A stretch of DNA of 64,000 bases from Sclerotiophoma versabilis (lineage: Eukaryota; Ascomycota; Dothideomycetes; Pleosporales; Didymellaceae). A model generated the notes under the pieces. That model had not been told where the DNA came from, ran no database searches, and saw only the letters and a program-made list of their open reading frames with translations. Made by a program: the position numbers and the translations under genes. Below are positions 50,597-61,644 of this stretch, piece by piece. The DNA lies in contig JAAROD010000090.1 in the NCBI GenBank assembly GCA_012274445.1, forward strand, positions 62,001 through 126,000, read 5' to 3'. Every line of letters begins with the position of its first letter. Position 1 is the stretch's first letter.

Positions 50597-51000
50597 GTTG
50601 AGTCTCGTAGCGAAGAGTTGATGAAAGTTGATTCAAAGAATGAGAAGCGTCTTGAGTAAATAAGGTATTCAGGTACCCCACTGGAAGGGCCGAAAGTTGG
50701 TAGTTAGCTGCCGGAGCGCCGGTAACGGTGTAATGATGCGGAAATTGGCATGGGCGGAAAAGTTTGGGTCAGACTTGATGTGACGTGCACTAAAGACTGA
50801 GCCTGTTCAACGTGTATTTTCTCGTATTACCATGACGCTTACTGATCCGGGATTGAAGTCATCAAGCCATGATAGCCGCAAATCTAGGGTATATCTATCC
50901 AGTCTACTGTCTTGTGTCATAGATTCCGCCTGCGCCCGAACGCCATTTCCCCCTACCACGCTTCGATATAGTCGTCCCTGTCGTGTTCCTTGGCGGCTCT
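50597..51000. other. Intergenic region between GH105 and EBP genes
   Basis: About 400 bp: promoter of the GH105 gene (minus) and 3' flank of the EBP gene. No repeat or RNA gene recognised. Confidence 0.4.
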
Positions 51001-51781
51001 CTAAGCCTTCTTCTTGTAGTAGCCCATCTGCTGGGCCTTCTGCAGCAGCTTCGAGGCGTCGTTGACGGCACGGAAGGCGCGGACCGTCGCGTCGATGCTT
51101 TGGTACATTAGGTAGCCGGGGATGACGATCCAGAAGGCGTTCATGAGGACAAAGTAGCCCCAGTAGTAGGCGGCCTCGGGGCGGGTGTAGGCAACATCGA
51201 GGATGTAGTGGTCGAACAGCGAAGTGGCGTAGTACAGGACGTCGCCGTAGAACTGGCCGAGCGAGACGATGAGCTGGAGGGAGTAGCGGAGCGGGTGGTC
51301 GACGGCGATGAGGAAGGCGGTGAGGAAGGAGAGGGGACCCCAGAAGGCCTGTGTGCATTAGCAGGGCGGACGAGGGGTGCGCGCAGCGGGTGCCTACAGC
51401 AGTGACCGTCTCCATGCACAGGACGAAGGCGTCCTGGGTCAGGTAGCGCGAGTCGCTCAGCGCGTACTCCTTCCACAGCTGGCCAAACAGATCCTGCATG
51501 CCCCCCATGCGCCTGAAGTTGTAGGCAAAGTAGCCCTCGAAGAAGGAGTGGATGCAGCCGCACAGCACGAACCACATCATGATGGCCACGTCCGAGTTGC
51601 TGGCGTTGGGCCGCGTCTTCATCAGAATGGCGTAGGTGCAGCTGAAAATCACAGCGCACCCGGCGGCGAACATGCTGACCAGCTCGAGCGTGTTCCATTC
51701 GTTGGCCATGTAGCCCACGATCTCGACGCCGAGGGGGTAGTACGGGTGCAGCGCGGCTGCGGAGGATGCGTTGAGGGCCAT
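51001..51781 (-). CDS. EBP-family membrane protein (sterol delta8-delta7 isomerase-like)
   Basis: Two exons (51781-51398 and 51348-51001) joined over a 49-nt intron (GTAGGC donor, CACACAG acceptor) give 243 residues. It is hydrophobic with about four to five membrane helices, as in emopamil-binding protein (EBP/EXPERA domain), the ER enzyme that moves the sterol double bond from C8 to C7. The active-site residues of the family line up: His78 and Glu82 in HSFFEGYF, Glu124 in LCMETVTA, and Asn198 and Trp201 in LMNAFWIV. The C-terminus ends YYKKKA, a dilysine ER-retrieval signal. The ATG at 51781 was preferred over a frame extension to 51865 because the extension is low-complexity. It is divergent from the amidase gene. 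Fungi normally use the unrelated Erg2 for this step, so an actual sterol role is uncertain. Confidence 0.85.
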
Positions 51782-52305
51782 GGCGGTGGAGACGAGGGCT
51801 GCGCGACTCGACAATGCGTAGAGGGGAGGAGGGGAGGAGCAGCTGGCGGCGCGCGAAAGGGGCACGCTTGTCCGTGGTTGAGACAGCCCATCTAGTGCGC
51901 TCTGAGTCTAGCGCCAGGCTGGGGTTGCGCGCATCAGCCGCGGTGGCACGGCGACAGCGTCTCGGCGACAGCGTCTCGGCATGCCAGCAGGCGCAGTTGC
52001 ACAAAAAGAGGACGGCACGTGTATCGGCCAGTATCACTGTGGGAGGAACAGGCAGCCGCAGCCGCAGCCGCAGCCGCAGCTCCACCACCTCTCTCCATGG
52101 CCTTGCTCCACCACCTCTCTCAATGGCCTTGCTCCGAGGCACAGTGGCGTCGAGGCTGTCGCTGCCGTTGCGCCTACCGGTACCCCTCAGCCCCTGCCCC
52201 TGCCCCTGCCCCTGCCGAACGCAGCGTACCTCGGCTTCTACCCCAGGTTTAAGCAGTCATCTCCACCTCGACACTGACCAAGCCCGCCATCAAGTCCCCA
52301 GCACA
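51782..52305. promoter_or_regulatory. Divergent promoter region with short tandem repeats
   Basis: 524 bp between the EBP (minus) and amidase (plus) start codons. It contains a 14-bp direct duplication near 51951-51978 (GCGACAGCGTCTCG twice), a CAGCCG hexanucleotide run near 52052-52080, a 26-bp tandem duplication at 52081-52106 and 52107-52132 with one mismatch, and a CCCCTG run near 52194-52222. The two genes must share this control region. Confidence 0.55.
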
Positions 52306-54090
52306 ATGTCGCAGCTGAAGACCCAGCCTGGTCCCAAGCCCACCCCCAGGTGGCAGTCCGTCTCCTGGCAGAAGCAGGACCAACAATTCGCTCGCATCCC
52401 GAGTCAGTGGCGCCTGCCCCAATTACCGCCCTCAACTGTCACCAACTACCTCAGCATACCTCGCGAGTGTGGGCTGTTGTCCGCCAAAGAGCTGGACATT
52501 ACGGAGCACTATGATGCCACTGCCCTGGCGCAGGCCATTCGAGAAGGAAAATTGACCAGTGTCGACGTTACAACGGCGTTCTGCAAGGTAATTCGAGCCG
52601 GCACGTAGTCGGCCCAGCTGACTCCGACAGAGGGCAGTAATTGCGCAAGAACTCACCAACTGCCTGACTGAGATCTTCTTCGACGATGCACTGAAGCGGG
52701 CAGCCGAGCTGGACGCTCATCTGCAGGCCGGTAAACCACCTCTAGGCTTGCTGCATGGCGTGCCCGTGTCATTGAAGGACATGTTCAACGTCCGCGGATA
52801 CGACTCTTCTCTCGGACTGGCTGCTTTGTGTTTCAAGCCAGCTACAGAGAACTCTGTGCTTGTGGACCTGCTGCTGAACTCCGGAGCAGTGCTCTACTGC
52901 AAGACAAACGTTCCACAGGCTCTCATGGCGCTGGACTCACATAACAACATCTTCGGTCGCACCCTTAATCCCATCAACAATGCACTCACTGCAGGCGGTA
53001 GTACGGGCGGCGAAGGCGCTCTTCTGGCGATGCGCGGCTCCGTGCTTGGAGTTGGCACAGACGTCGGTGGCTCGATCCGGATTCCTGCCATGTGCGACAA
53101 CCTATATGGTGTCAAGCCTAGCCATGGCCGTGTCCCATACGCACTCATCGAAGGAGGCTCGCTCCCTGGTGCTGCTAAAGTTGGGCTGCCAGCCAGTGCC
53201 GGTCCACTAGGTCACTCGATGCGTGACATGGATCTTTTCTTCAAAGCGATATCTGATCAGAAGCCATGGTCCTTCGACCCTGACGTCGTGCCATCTCCCT
53301 GGACACTGACTACATCCAAATCAAGCCGAAAATTGAGAATTGGCGTCGTAAGAAGGGATGGGATAATCGAGCCACTACCGCCCATCGCACGGCTACTGGA
53401 CGAAGCCAAGGCCAAGATGCAAAAGGCTGGTATTGAAGTCGTCGAGATGGATATTGCATCACTCTTCTCGCAATGCCATTCGCTTGCAAACGGTCTCTTC
53501 AACGTCGAGGGTGCAAACGCGATGTTCGATCTACTCGAGGCTGGACAAGAGCCTTTGTCGCCATGGCTGTCAACGCGACTAAAGAGAAGAAAGATGGCGC
53601 CACTTGAAAAAATACAGGAGCTACATGGTAAGCGAGAGAAGCTGCGCAAAGAGTGCTTGCACATGTGGAAAGATCAGACAGGTGAGATCGATGCCTTCAT
53701 CTGTCCTGTTGCACCGCATCCCGTCCCCCCGATCGATCGCTACAACGGCGCCGGCTACACGAGCTCTTTCGTCTTGCTTGATTACCCTGCGGGCACGCTG
53801 CCTGTTCGTGACTTCACCAAAGCAGACAAGAAAGGTGAGATGAAAGGCAAGATCTTGGGCAGCTGGGATAAGGTCAATCGGGCTTTGTGTAAGTTAGCTT
53901 GTTGCGATCGGTCATGTACAGCCCTTTTCTAACAAATACAGGGAACGAAGTTGATCGCGACGTGTATGTGGGGTCTCCACTGTGCATCCAGGTTGTAGCG
54001 CCGAAGTTGCAAGAGGAGAAACTGGTGCAAGCCATGTCAGCCATTGATGAAGCGCTGAAGGCGGAGCAACCACTCTCCTCGAAGCTCTAG
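52306..54090 (+). CDS. AmdS-type amidase (amidase signature family)
   Basis: Three exons (52306-52587, 52631-53888, 53942-54090) with introns of 43 and 53 nt (GTAATT...GACAG and GTAAGT...ATACAG) give 562 residues, normal for fungal acetamidase-like enzymes. The Ser-cisSer-Lys triad of the family is present: Lys143 in PVSLKDMF, Ser218 in GGSTGGEGAL and Ser242 in GVGTDVGGSIRIP. The usual second Ser of GGSSGG is Thr, a common variant that leaves the triad intact. The family hydrolyses small or aromatic amides to acid and ammonia in the cytosol; the substrate here cannot be told. The second splice restores the Trp-Asn codons (TGG AAC) typical of the C-terminal part. It is divergent from the EBP gene. 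Confidence 0.9.
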
Positions 54091-54703
54091 AGAAGTAATT
54101 CAACGATTCTACGTCAGTGTAGCTTCCGACGAAGCTTTCCGTGGTGATCGTTAGGTTTTCTACTCTTACCGGCCGAGTGCAAGTATTCGCAGGTGTTTCT
54201 AGCGGTGTTTCTAGCGCAAACGACAAGACCCGGCGACACGTTCCGAAATTTACACGTCAAAAGCCGAAATGTTCCGATCCAAAAGTGTAGCGACACACAA
54301 CATCACAGTGTCAATTTTGGTAAGCGTGCGCATCAAGCGATACGTATTCTACTTCCCCTGGTGACGGGTGGGCTACTTTTGCTTGGCACCGACTATGACA
54401 GCGCGGTTTCAACTCGTTGTACCCCACGGGCATATGCAGTCTTCGATGTCATTAACTTGAGCTTTTAACACGAAACAACTCATGTCCGTCATCTGGTGAT
54501 AAGTTTCTGTTTCCATCACTGCTTTTCACTCTCAGAGTGTAGGTCCTCTATATGCGTTGGTAGCAGTGCCAATGCAGGGTAGGGTTTCGAGCAAACAATT
54601 CACGCTCATGTAAGGAGACTCTTTCAGTTCCTACCGCCCAGTAGCTGACACGAGCCAGACAAACATTGACATACTTCGGAAAGTTGCCAAAGCATCCGTC
54701 ATC
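54091..54703. other. Intergenic region
   Basis: About 600 bp between the amidase and the next plus-strand gene. Short frames on both strands, none convincing. Confidence 0.4.
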
Positions 54704-55730
54704 ATGGATAAGGAAAGGATCGGCTACCTGAATGGCATCGTTGACCGACTCGTAAACCTGAGTATAGAGGAGCGAACGACAGCTCTGACGCATCTGTACA
54801 ATCTACGAACCGCAGCTGTGGAGGATCTCAGTGACCCCAGTGATAACCGGGAGCACTGGAATATCGTGCTCAGCTCACCGTCTGAACCAAACAACGTCAA
54901 GACTCTTGTTCGTGATCTCACCCACCTCACCGATGATGAGCTTGCTATGGTCGGGATGCGAGTGTCAGAGAAGTCCAACTTGGCGGAGGAGCAGTTCCTA
55001 CAAAGCGCCGACGATCAGGAGAGAGCCAAGCTGCAAGCTCAGCTTGCAGCAGGCGCAAAGCAGTCAGTGCCGGCTTCATCTGCCAACTACAACCCTGTCT
55101 GACATAGATTCAGAGCACGTGAGAGTTACATGGCAGCTAGACAAGGTCTAGACATGAAGCATAACGCAGAACTTGCCGAGAAGATGAAGCACGTCCGCGA
55201 TGCAATCGAGCAAGGCATCAATACCGGCCAAGACGTGACCTCACTTGAGGAGGTCTTCGACAGGATTGAACAAGAGTTCATGGAGCAATATCACAGATCT
55301 TCCGAGGAACCACTGATCAAGATCGAAGAACAGTGAGTCAACGCTTACCAAGCCCAAAGCTTTGACAAATCGCATATCTTCGAGTGCGACAAGATTTGTT
55401 GCAACAGCAAGTATGGCGACCATCACAACGGCAGTCCACATCCGTTGGACACGACCATGTCTGGACTCACGCTGTAAACACCCTTATCACCATCTCCATT
55501 TCAACAAACCGTACTTTGTCCAGCACCACTACACAACAGAGCCAAGACTCAAGTGCAGCTACGACTAGACGTCGGAATGCGGAACCCAAACCGTGCAACA
55601 CATTTGGTCCCGATACGAACGACCAAAGGTAATAATCGCGCCCTCAGCTTAGATGCTCTCTACTGACAGCATACACAGTGATGATGCTGCAGCAGCAAGC
55701 GATGAAACCGATGAAAGCACAGCAGAATAG
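54704..55730 (+). CDS. Hypothetical helical/coiled-coil protein, five-exon model
   Basis: I could join five exons: 54704-55062, 55108-55332, 55408-55473, 55524-55628 and 55679-55730. The introns are 45, 75, 50 and 50 nt with donors GTCAGT, GTGAGT, GTAAAC and GTAATA and AG acceptors, all keeping frame, for 268 residues. GC-rich third codon positions follow the chosen frame in every exon. The product is charged and mostly helical (MDKERIGYLNGIVDRLVN at the start; AELAEKMKHVRDAIEQG and EEVFDRIEQEFMEQYH in exon 2), with a Ser/Thr/Gln-rich tail ending in an acidic SDETDESTAE. No signal peptide or membrane helix. No family recognised. Splice sites are by eye; the exon 2 to 3 junction is the least certain. 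Confidence 0.6.
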
Positions 55731-56716
55731 GAGCGCAAGGTTCACTATTTGAGGCGGACGTGGCAACAGCTCTGAGGGGTGTAAAAGACAGGAGGACAAG
55801 ATTCAAGGCAATACAAAGAAGCATCGAACACAGAAAACCCACATCTCTTCAATACGATTCCATACACACTCATAAGCACTGCAGATAAGACCTTCCATAC
55901 GGTCCTCCAACGCACATCTCCACCCGCGCCACAACCGCAGATATGCCCCACTCTAATTCGCCGTATCTCCATCAAGAAACCACATCTTCACAAATCCCAG
56001 CCCAGCACCTCACGCAGGGAAACCCAAAAGTAAGAGTGAAAAGTTACCAGCTCAACGAGCAAAACGCCGGTTTCATGTATTCGGATCACGTCCAAACCGG
56101 GCTCGTATTTTGCAACAGCGCGAAAGGATACATACATACATACAAAAAACATCCCGGGCCCCGTTTTTCTGCATAGCGACCATGCTGCCTTGCGCTAAGT
56201 TAAGCCGTGCTTGGTAGGTTTCACGTCAGATGGTATAGTTTGTTCGGGCTGCGCTACGAAACACACAATGATCTAAGACGTTCACATCAAGAGTATTTGG
56301 CATGCGACAGTGAGAGACTCTGCGTCAGCAAATGTCGATGGAAATTATTAACGGCCTCTAGAGCTTATCGGTGGCCATGGTGGAGACGAGGAGCACAGAC
56401 GCTACTAACTACAGTGATGATGCGCACGAATAGAAGTAGTCCTTGACATGCTTAGCCTTAGCGTCGGCATCCTTGGCCATGGTCCATCCGGACCGGCCTC
56501 GGCTCACATGCAAGGCTGAGACGGAAGGCGGGGAAGCAGCGAATCCCATAGGATGCACGCTGGGATGGTGTGGGGAATAAAGGCTCCACTGTATGTCCCT
56601 GCGTGGCGTCGAACACAAGGACCCTCCTGCATTCTGATACTTTCGCTGTTGATCGGCAAAGCACAGCGACGCAACGCAACGCAACACAGCAAAGCATAGC
56701 AAATTCACACATTGCA
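55731..56716. promoter_or_regulatory. Upstream region of the alcohol oxidase gene
   Basis: About 1 kb without a convincing gene. A short ACAT tetranucleotide run lies near 56131-56142. The alcohol oxidase frame is open from 56570, but its first 49 codons look untranslated. Confidence 0.4.
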
Positions 56717-58951
56717 ATGCCTCTCCCCACTGAGCCGGTCTCACCCAAAGCAACGCCTTTACCGCCCCTGCCCAATCAAGACCCTCTGACCCCGGCACAA
56801 TGGAAGACGCTCCTCGCCATCACCGACGCGTGCATACCTGCCATAAAGCCCATGTCGATTGCAAACACCAGGACTGAGATTGCAGCCACAGATACAGAAT
56901 ACTCGACTGCGCTATCCACGATACGAGGACTCGTGCCTGAGTCTGACCCGGATGCTACGACAGCGGCAACTGAATACCTCCAGGACTATGCGTCAGCGAA
57001 TCCAGCCTTCAAGCAAGAACTCCAGCGCATCTTCGCGCTGTATATGCCGTCGTCGCTGCGCAAAGAGTTAACTATGGTTTTGAACGTGCTTGATACGCGC
57101 GCCGGCTCGTTCGCTCTGACGGGATACTTCACGCCCATCAGCGAGCAACCAGTGCACATCCGCGAAGCCATTATCCGGGGGTGGAAAACAGCACGACTGG
57201 GTGTTATCCGCAGCCTGCACCGCTCCTTGACTGTTTTGTCTCGCCAGACTTGGATCAAAATCACGCCCACCCTGCGCCGCGTGCTGGGCGTCCCGCGCGT
57301 GCCTACAGGCATGAAGCCCGGCAAGGGCTATGACTACGAGTTCATCCAGATCCCGCCCGGTGCCAAGCCTGAAGTCATCGAGACCGACGTGCTGGTTATT
57401 GGGAGTGGCTGTGGCGGTGCTGTGTGCGCTAAGAATCTTGCTGAAGCTGGGCACCGCGTGCTCGTCGTTGAGAAAGCGTACCACTGGACGCCGGACCACT
57501 TCCCCATGAGCGAGGCAGACGGGTGGAACCACCTCTTCATGAACGGCGCGTTCATCAGCTCCGACGACACGAGTACGTCGATTGTGGCGGGCCAGGCGTG
57601 GGGAGGCGGTGGCACGGTGAATTGGAGTGCCAGTTTGCAGACGCAGGGGTTTGTGCGGAGGGAGTGGGCGGATAGGGGACTGCCATTCTTCACGAGCGGT
57701 GCGTTTCAGGATTGTCTGGACCGCGTGTGTGGCAGGATGGGGGTCAGCACTGAGTTCATCGAGCACAACCGCGCGAATGCGATGCTCCTGGAGGGCGCGC
57801 GGAAGCTGGGGTACAACCACAAAGCCGTGCCGCAGAATACAGGCGGCGCGCAGCATCGCTGTGGACATTGCACGTTTGGTTGTGGGTCGTGCGAGAAACA
57901 AGGGCCTGTCATTTCGTTCCTGCCGGACGCGGCGCGCGCAGGGGCAAAGTTCATCGAGGGCTTCCACGCTGAACGAGTGATTTTCAAAACCATCGGCGGG
58001 AAGAGAGTCGCCACAGGTGTAGTCGGCTCGTGGGTGTCGCGCGACATCAACGGCGGCGTGGCCGGCGAGCCCACCACGCGCCGGAAGGTCATTATCAAAG
58101 CGAAGCGCGTCATCGTCTCAGCGGGCACAATGCAGAGCCCGTTGCTGCTGCTCCGCTCAGGGCTGAAGAACCCGCAGATCGGACGGAACCTCTACGTGCA
58201 CCCCGTCTCACTGCTCGGCGGGATCCACAACGAAGAAGTCACGCCGTGGGAAGGCGCAATTCTGACCGCAGTCGTGGGCGAGTACGAGAACCTCGACGGC
58301 CACGGCCACGGCGCCAAGCTCGAGGCCACCAACATGATCCCGTCCAGCTGGCTGATCTGGCTCGACTGGAAAGGCGGGCTGCAGTACAAACTCGACGCGG
58401 CGCGCATGAAGTACATGGCGGGCTACATCTCGATTTGCAAGGAGCGTGACACGGGCCGCGTGTATCCCGACCCGGTTGACGGACGCGTGAGATTCAGCTA
58501 CACGCCGAGCAAATTCGACAAGAAGCACATCATGCAGGGACTGCTGGCGTTGGCGCGGATTCAGTACGTCGAGGGCGCGAGCGAGATCTTCACCACTATC
58601 CCGGGCATGTCGACGTTCAAACGCGACCCCACGCTGCCGACGAGCGGGGACGGCGTCAACGACGAGAGGTTCCAGGCGTGGCTCCAGGAGGTCGAGAGCA
58701 GAGGGTTTCCTAGCCCGGAGAGCGTGTTCGTGTCAGCGCATCAGATGGGGACGTGTCGGATGAGCAAGGTGGAGAAGGAGGGTGTTGTTGACGCAAAGGG
58801 CAGAGTGTGGGGGACCGAGGGGCTGTATGTTGCTGATGCCAGTGTGTTCCCGAGTGCGAGCGGCGTGAATCCCATGGTGACGAATATGGCGATTTCGGAC
58901 TGGATCTCGAGGGGTGTTGCCGAGGGGCTGGTGTCGAGAGCGATGCTGTAG
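56717..58951 (+). CDS. GMC-type long-chain fatty alcohol oxidase
   Basis: 744 residues, intronless. FAD-dependent GMC oxidoreductase of the long-chain alcohol oxidase type (Candida FAO1-like), oxidising long-chain alcohols to aldehydes with O2, usually at peroxisomal or ER membranes. The N-terminal 220 residues are the extra helical part seen in this subfamily. The Rossmann motif VLVIGSGCGGAVCAKNLAEA lies at about 225-244 and ends in the VVEKA acidic strand. GQAWGGGGTVNWS (about 295) is the FAD/GMC signature, and a Cys-rich stretch (RCGHCTFGCGSC) follows near 380. HQMGTCRMS (about 675) and SGVNPMVTNMA (about 715) give the active-site His and Asn. The start was set at MPLPTEPV rather than 49 codons upstream because the upstream codons resemble UTR. 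The last three residues (AML) are not a clear PTS1 signal. Confidence 0.9.
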   Translation: MPLPTEPVSPKATPLPPLPNQDPLTPAQWKTLLAITDACIPAIKPMSIANTRTEIAATDTEYSTALSTIRGLVPESDPDATTAATEYLQDYASANPAFKQELQRIFALYMPSSLRKELTMVLNVLDTRAGSFALTGYFTPISEQPVHIREAIIRGWKTARLGVIRSLHRSLTVLSRQTWIKITPTLRRVLGVPRVPTGMKPGKGYDYEFIQIPPGAKPEVIETDVLVIGSGCGGAVCAKNLAEAGHRVLVVEKAYHWTPDHFPMSEADGWNHLFMNGAFISSDDTSTSIVAGQAWGGGGTVNWSASLQTQGFVRREWADRGLPFFTSGAFQDCLDRVCGRMGVSTEFIEHNRANAMLLEGARKLGYNHKAVPQNTGGAQHRCGHCTFGCGSCEKQGPVISFLPDAARAGAKFIEGFHAERVIFKTIGGKRVATGVVGSWVSRDINGGVAGEPTTRRKVIIKAKRVIVSAGTMQSPLLLLRSGLKNPQIGRNLYVHPVSLLGGIHNEEVTPWEGAILTAVVGEYENLDGHGHGAKLEATNMIPSSWLIWLDWKGGLQYKLDAARMKYMAGYISICKERDTGRVYPDPVDGRVRFSYTPSKFDKKHIMQGLLALARIQYVEGASEIFTTIPGMSTFKRDPTLPTSGDGVNDERFQAWLQEVESRGFPSPESVFVSAHQMGTCRMSKVEKEGVVDAKGRVWGTEGLYVADASVFPSASGVNPMVTNMAISDWISRGVAEGLVSRAML

Positions 58952-59972
58952 AAGTACGTCTTGTACTGTAAGAAGGCTGGGATGCAGCAGCAGCAGATTC
59001 ACGTCTGGACTACAAGTCTGGAGGGCTGTACAACTTTCTGCAGTCCTCATGTACTGTCCCAATACAGGGAGTTTGGTTAAGTACCTCCTATAATCTTCGA
59101 GCATGCCAACTTGTGCCCCACTCTCCGGCAACACGAGAGAGTACTCGTCTCATTCTATGCAAGCTTAGCGTCGTCGACTAGCAACGGCGTACTGAAGTCG
59201 GTTATCGACCAGGTGTGACTTCGGCTATCCATGGCATAATAACGTCCGTATCTGGCGTCACTCCGTTATCTCCATTTCAATGGGCCTGGTGTACGCCGGC
59301 GTCTTGAAGGACGAGACGGTAGAATCAGGCGGGCAAGATGTCGACCAAGACTAGCGCCGTTCCTCATGTATCCTCCAAGCTGCGTTCCTTTCACTCACTC
59401 CCCCTCTGTCTGGAGTCGGAGAAGAGGCGTGATTACGTGATTGAAACGCCCGGCGTGGACAGCTGCATACGTTCCTGGACAGCGCTGCCGGGCGCTGCAG
59501 ACGGCTGCAGGTGAAGGAATGTCGAGTGCAGCACGCAAGGCTGTGCGTGGGTTGGTGCCGAGTGGGTGTGACGTCATCTTACACGACTGCAGCATATCTC
59601 CACCGATCGGCATCCAGGCTCGGCATCCCAGCCAATGCCAGACACAGCGGCATGCGCGTTGCAAGGAGCGGACAGCGAGCCGAACCCTGCCCTGACTGAC
59701 GGTGCAGGCGGTGCAGGCGACGCGGGCCCAAATGGCGGCCAGGCGCAGCTGCTACTCAAGGCCACATGCACCGCGCCTGCAGCAGGTTTGCGAGACTGCA
59801 GATGACGGCACGACACCCTCCGGCTGCCTGCTGCACAACGCTCGACGACAATAAGAGCACCGCGCCGGCGCCCTGACATGGACTTGGCCACCACCGCGAC
59901 TCCACCACGCCACCACTACCCCGCCGCCCTGTTGCTGCCTCGACTGCGCCAACCACCACGCCTGCGACTGTG
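58952..59972. promoter_or_regulatory. Intergenic region upstream of the GNAT-like gene
   Basis: About 1 kb without a convincing gene; short frames around 59395-59894 are weak. It holds the promoter and a CT/CA-rich leader of the gene starting at 59973. Confidence 0.4.
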
Positions 59973-61035
59973 ATGCCCCTGGACGGCCCCTTCAACAACG
60001 CCGGGATGCTGCAGCGGGCGGGCAGCGTCTCCCACGGCTTCGGCCTGGGCAGCCCGGCTGCTAACGGCGGCACCGAGTTCATGTCGACACTGCCCCCGCC
60101 CAACGGCGACCTCGACGGCTGGGACAGGAGCAAGCCATGGAACCAGCAGACCGCGACCAACATCCCGCTGCTCTTCAGGGACGCCATGTCGGTGCGCGAG
60201 GAGGTCTTCGGCGAGCAGGGCGTGCCGCTGGAGGCCGAGTTCGACGAGGACGATGCGCGCAGCTGGCACTGGGTCGTCTACGCCTCCGTCGGCACCTCGT
60301 CGTCTGCGCCGCCCAAGAGCATCGCCATGCGCGGCGACTCGGCCAACACGCCCGCAGACGACGCCCGCCGCGCCTCCGCGACTGCCCAGCGTCTTCCCGT
60401 GGGCACCATCCGCCTCGTTCCTCCTCCCCACGGACCCAACAAGTACGTCGAGGACAAGCTCGAGGACAAGCACACCGACGCCGACACGCCCGTCTCGCAC
60501 AAGACCGAGCACACCCTGGAGCCATACGTCAAGCTGGGCCGCCTTTCCGTCTTGGCGCCCTACCGCAACCTCAACCTCTCCAGGCTGCTCATCAACTCGG
60601 TCCTCGACTTTGCCTCCAAGCAGCCTGACGCCATCTACGTCCCACCTTCGCCAACCACCCGCGAGCTGGCAGCCCGGCAGGGTCCAGGCGCCATTCGACC
60701 GCTCTCCTGGCAAGGCCTCATCATGATCCACGCCCAAGTCCAGCTCAAGCACATGTGGGAGAAGCACGGCTTCCACGAGGAGCTGCTGAACGACAGCGGC
60801 GAGGTCGAGATCCCAGCCGAGCCGCATTGGACCGAGGAGGGCATTGAACACGTGGGCATGTGGAAGAGGCTAAAAATTGCGCCGGGCAGGTTGTAGCCTT
60901 CCACGTTTTCTTGCATCTTCTCCTTGACTCCCGCTCACCCTCGTCTCTAGTACGCGTCTGCAGCGCGAAGTGCGCGAGGCACTAGAGAAGGGCCCGGCCA
61001 AGTTCCCCATCAGCGCTGACGAGGCTGTCGTCTGA
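59973..61035 (+). CDS. GNAT-like acetyltransferase family protein, two-exon model
   Basis: Exon 1 (59973-60889) plus an inferred second exon (60951-61035) gives 333 residues. Without splicing the frame stops at 60896. The 61-nt intron has an unusual donor (GTTGTA) but a good pyrimidine-rich CTCTAG acceptor, and the second exon ends in a coherent helical tail (LQREVREALEKGPAKF). The core resembles the GNAT fold: FGEQGVPLEAEFDEDD near 81-96, a 'GTIRLVP' strand, and 'LGRLSVLAPYRNLNLSRLL' near 192-210, which corresponds to motif A. The usual (R/Q)xxGxG/A acetyl-CoA loop reads RNLNLS, so both glycines are replaced. Substrate unknown. It could be an active divergent enzyme or a non-catalytic relative. 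Confidence 0.7.
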
Positions 61036-61644
61036 GGCTGTTTTGATTTCATTGTTACTGGCGTTTGGGTTTGTCAACGGCTGACATTCAACATCATGGC
61101 TTATACCCCTTGCAAAGATCACGACGAAACGGCCAGACATTGATATGTTCCTTCCATCGCTAGACACATTGCTGCAGTGCCAAGGCATGTAAGCATTCAA
61201 AAGTCCGTTCATTGCCACCCCTGCTCTGTATGGCATTGTTTCCGCATCTCTTACGTGCATCATTCTTCAAGCTCACGTGTGGTTGCTGTAGCTTGTAGCA
61301 CGCAGGATAGACGATTTGACCCGATTTTTGCACAAGCAACAAGATACTTCCTCTTTTCATTGCCTACGCTTGTGATGGACGGAAGTGTGATGTTCTCCAC
61401 CAAAGTATGGACTTGCCGCAATTGTGCGTTGTGGTGTTGCAGTAGCGTATCAACAGTTCCGTGTGCCTGGACTGGTTTAGGCATCCAACGAGGATTGGGA
61501 ATAGCGTCCAATGTTGACTGAAACCATCCATACCGACGCTAGGCCTCCACGACGTCTGAATGCTCACTCCATGATTTCCGAGATATAAAATCCGCATCCC
61601 TTCTAGCTGCAGTCAAGACATCCTACTTCTGAGCATACGGCATT
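61036..61644. other. Intergenic region upstream of the F-box gene
   Basis: About 600 bp with only weak short frames on both strands (for example 61177-61521). No RNA gene or repeat recognised. Confidence 0.4.

Noticed and set aside
49006..56716. Possible secondary metabolite or catabolic gene cluster (GH105, EBP, amidase, alcohol oxidase)
   Set aside because: No backbone synthase, transporter or pathway-specific regulator is present, and the genes belong to unrelated processes.
57068..58528. Several long frames on both strands within the alcohol oxidase gene
   Set aside because: GC-rich codon use creates open antisense frames; only the 56717-58951 frame has family motifs.
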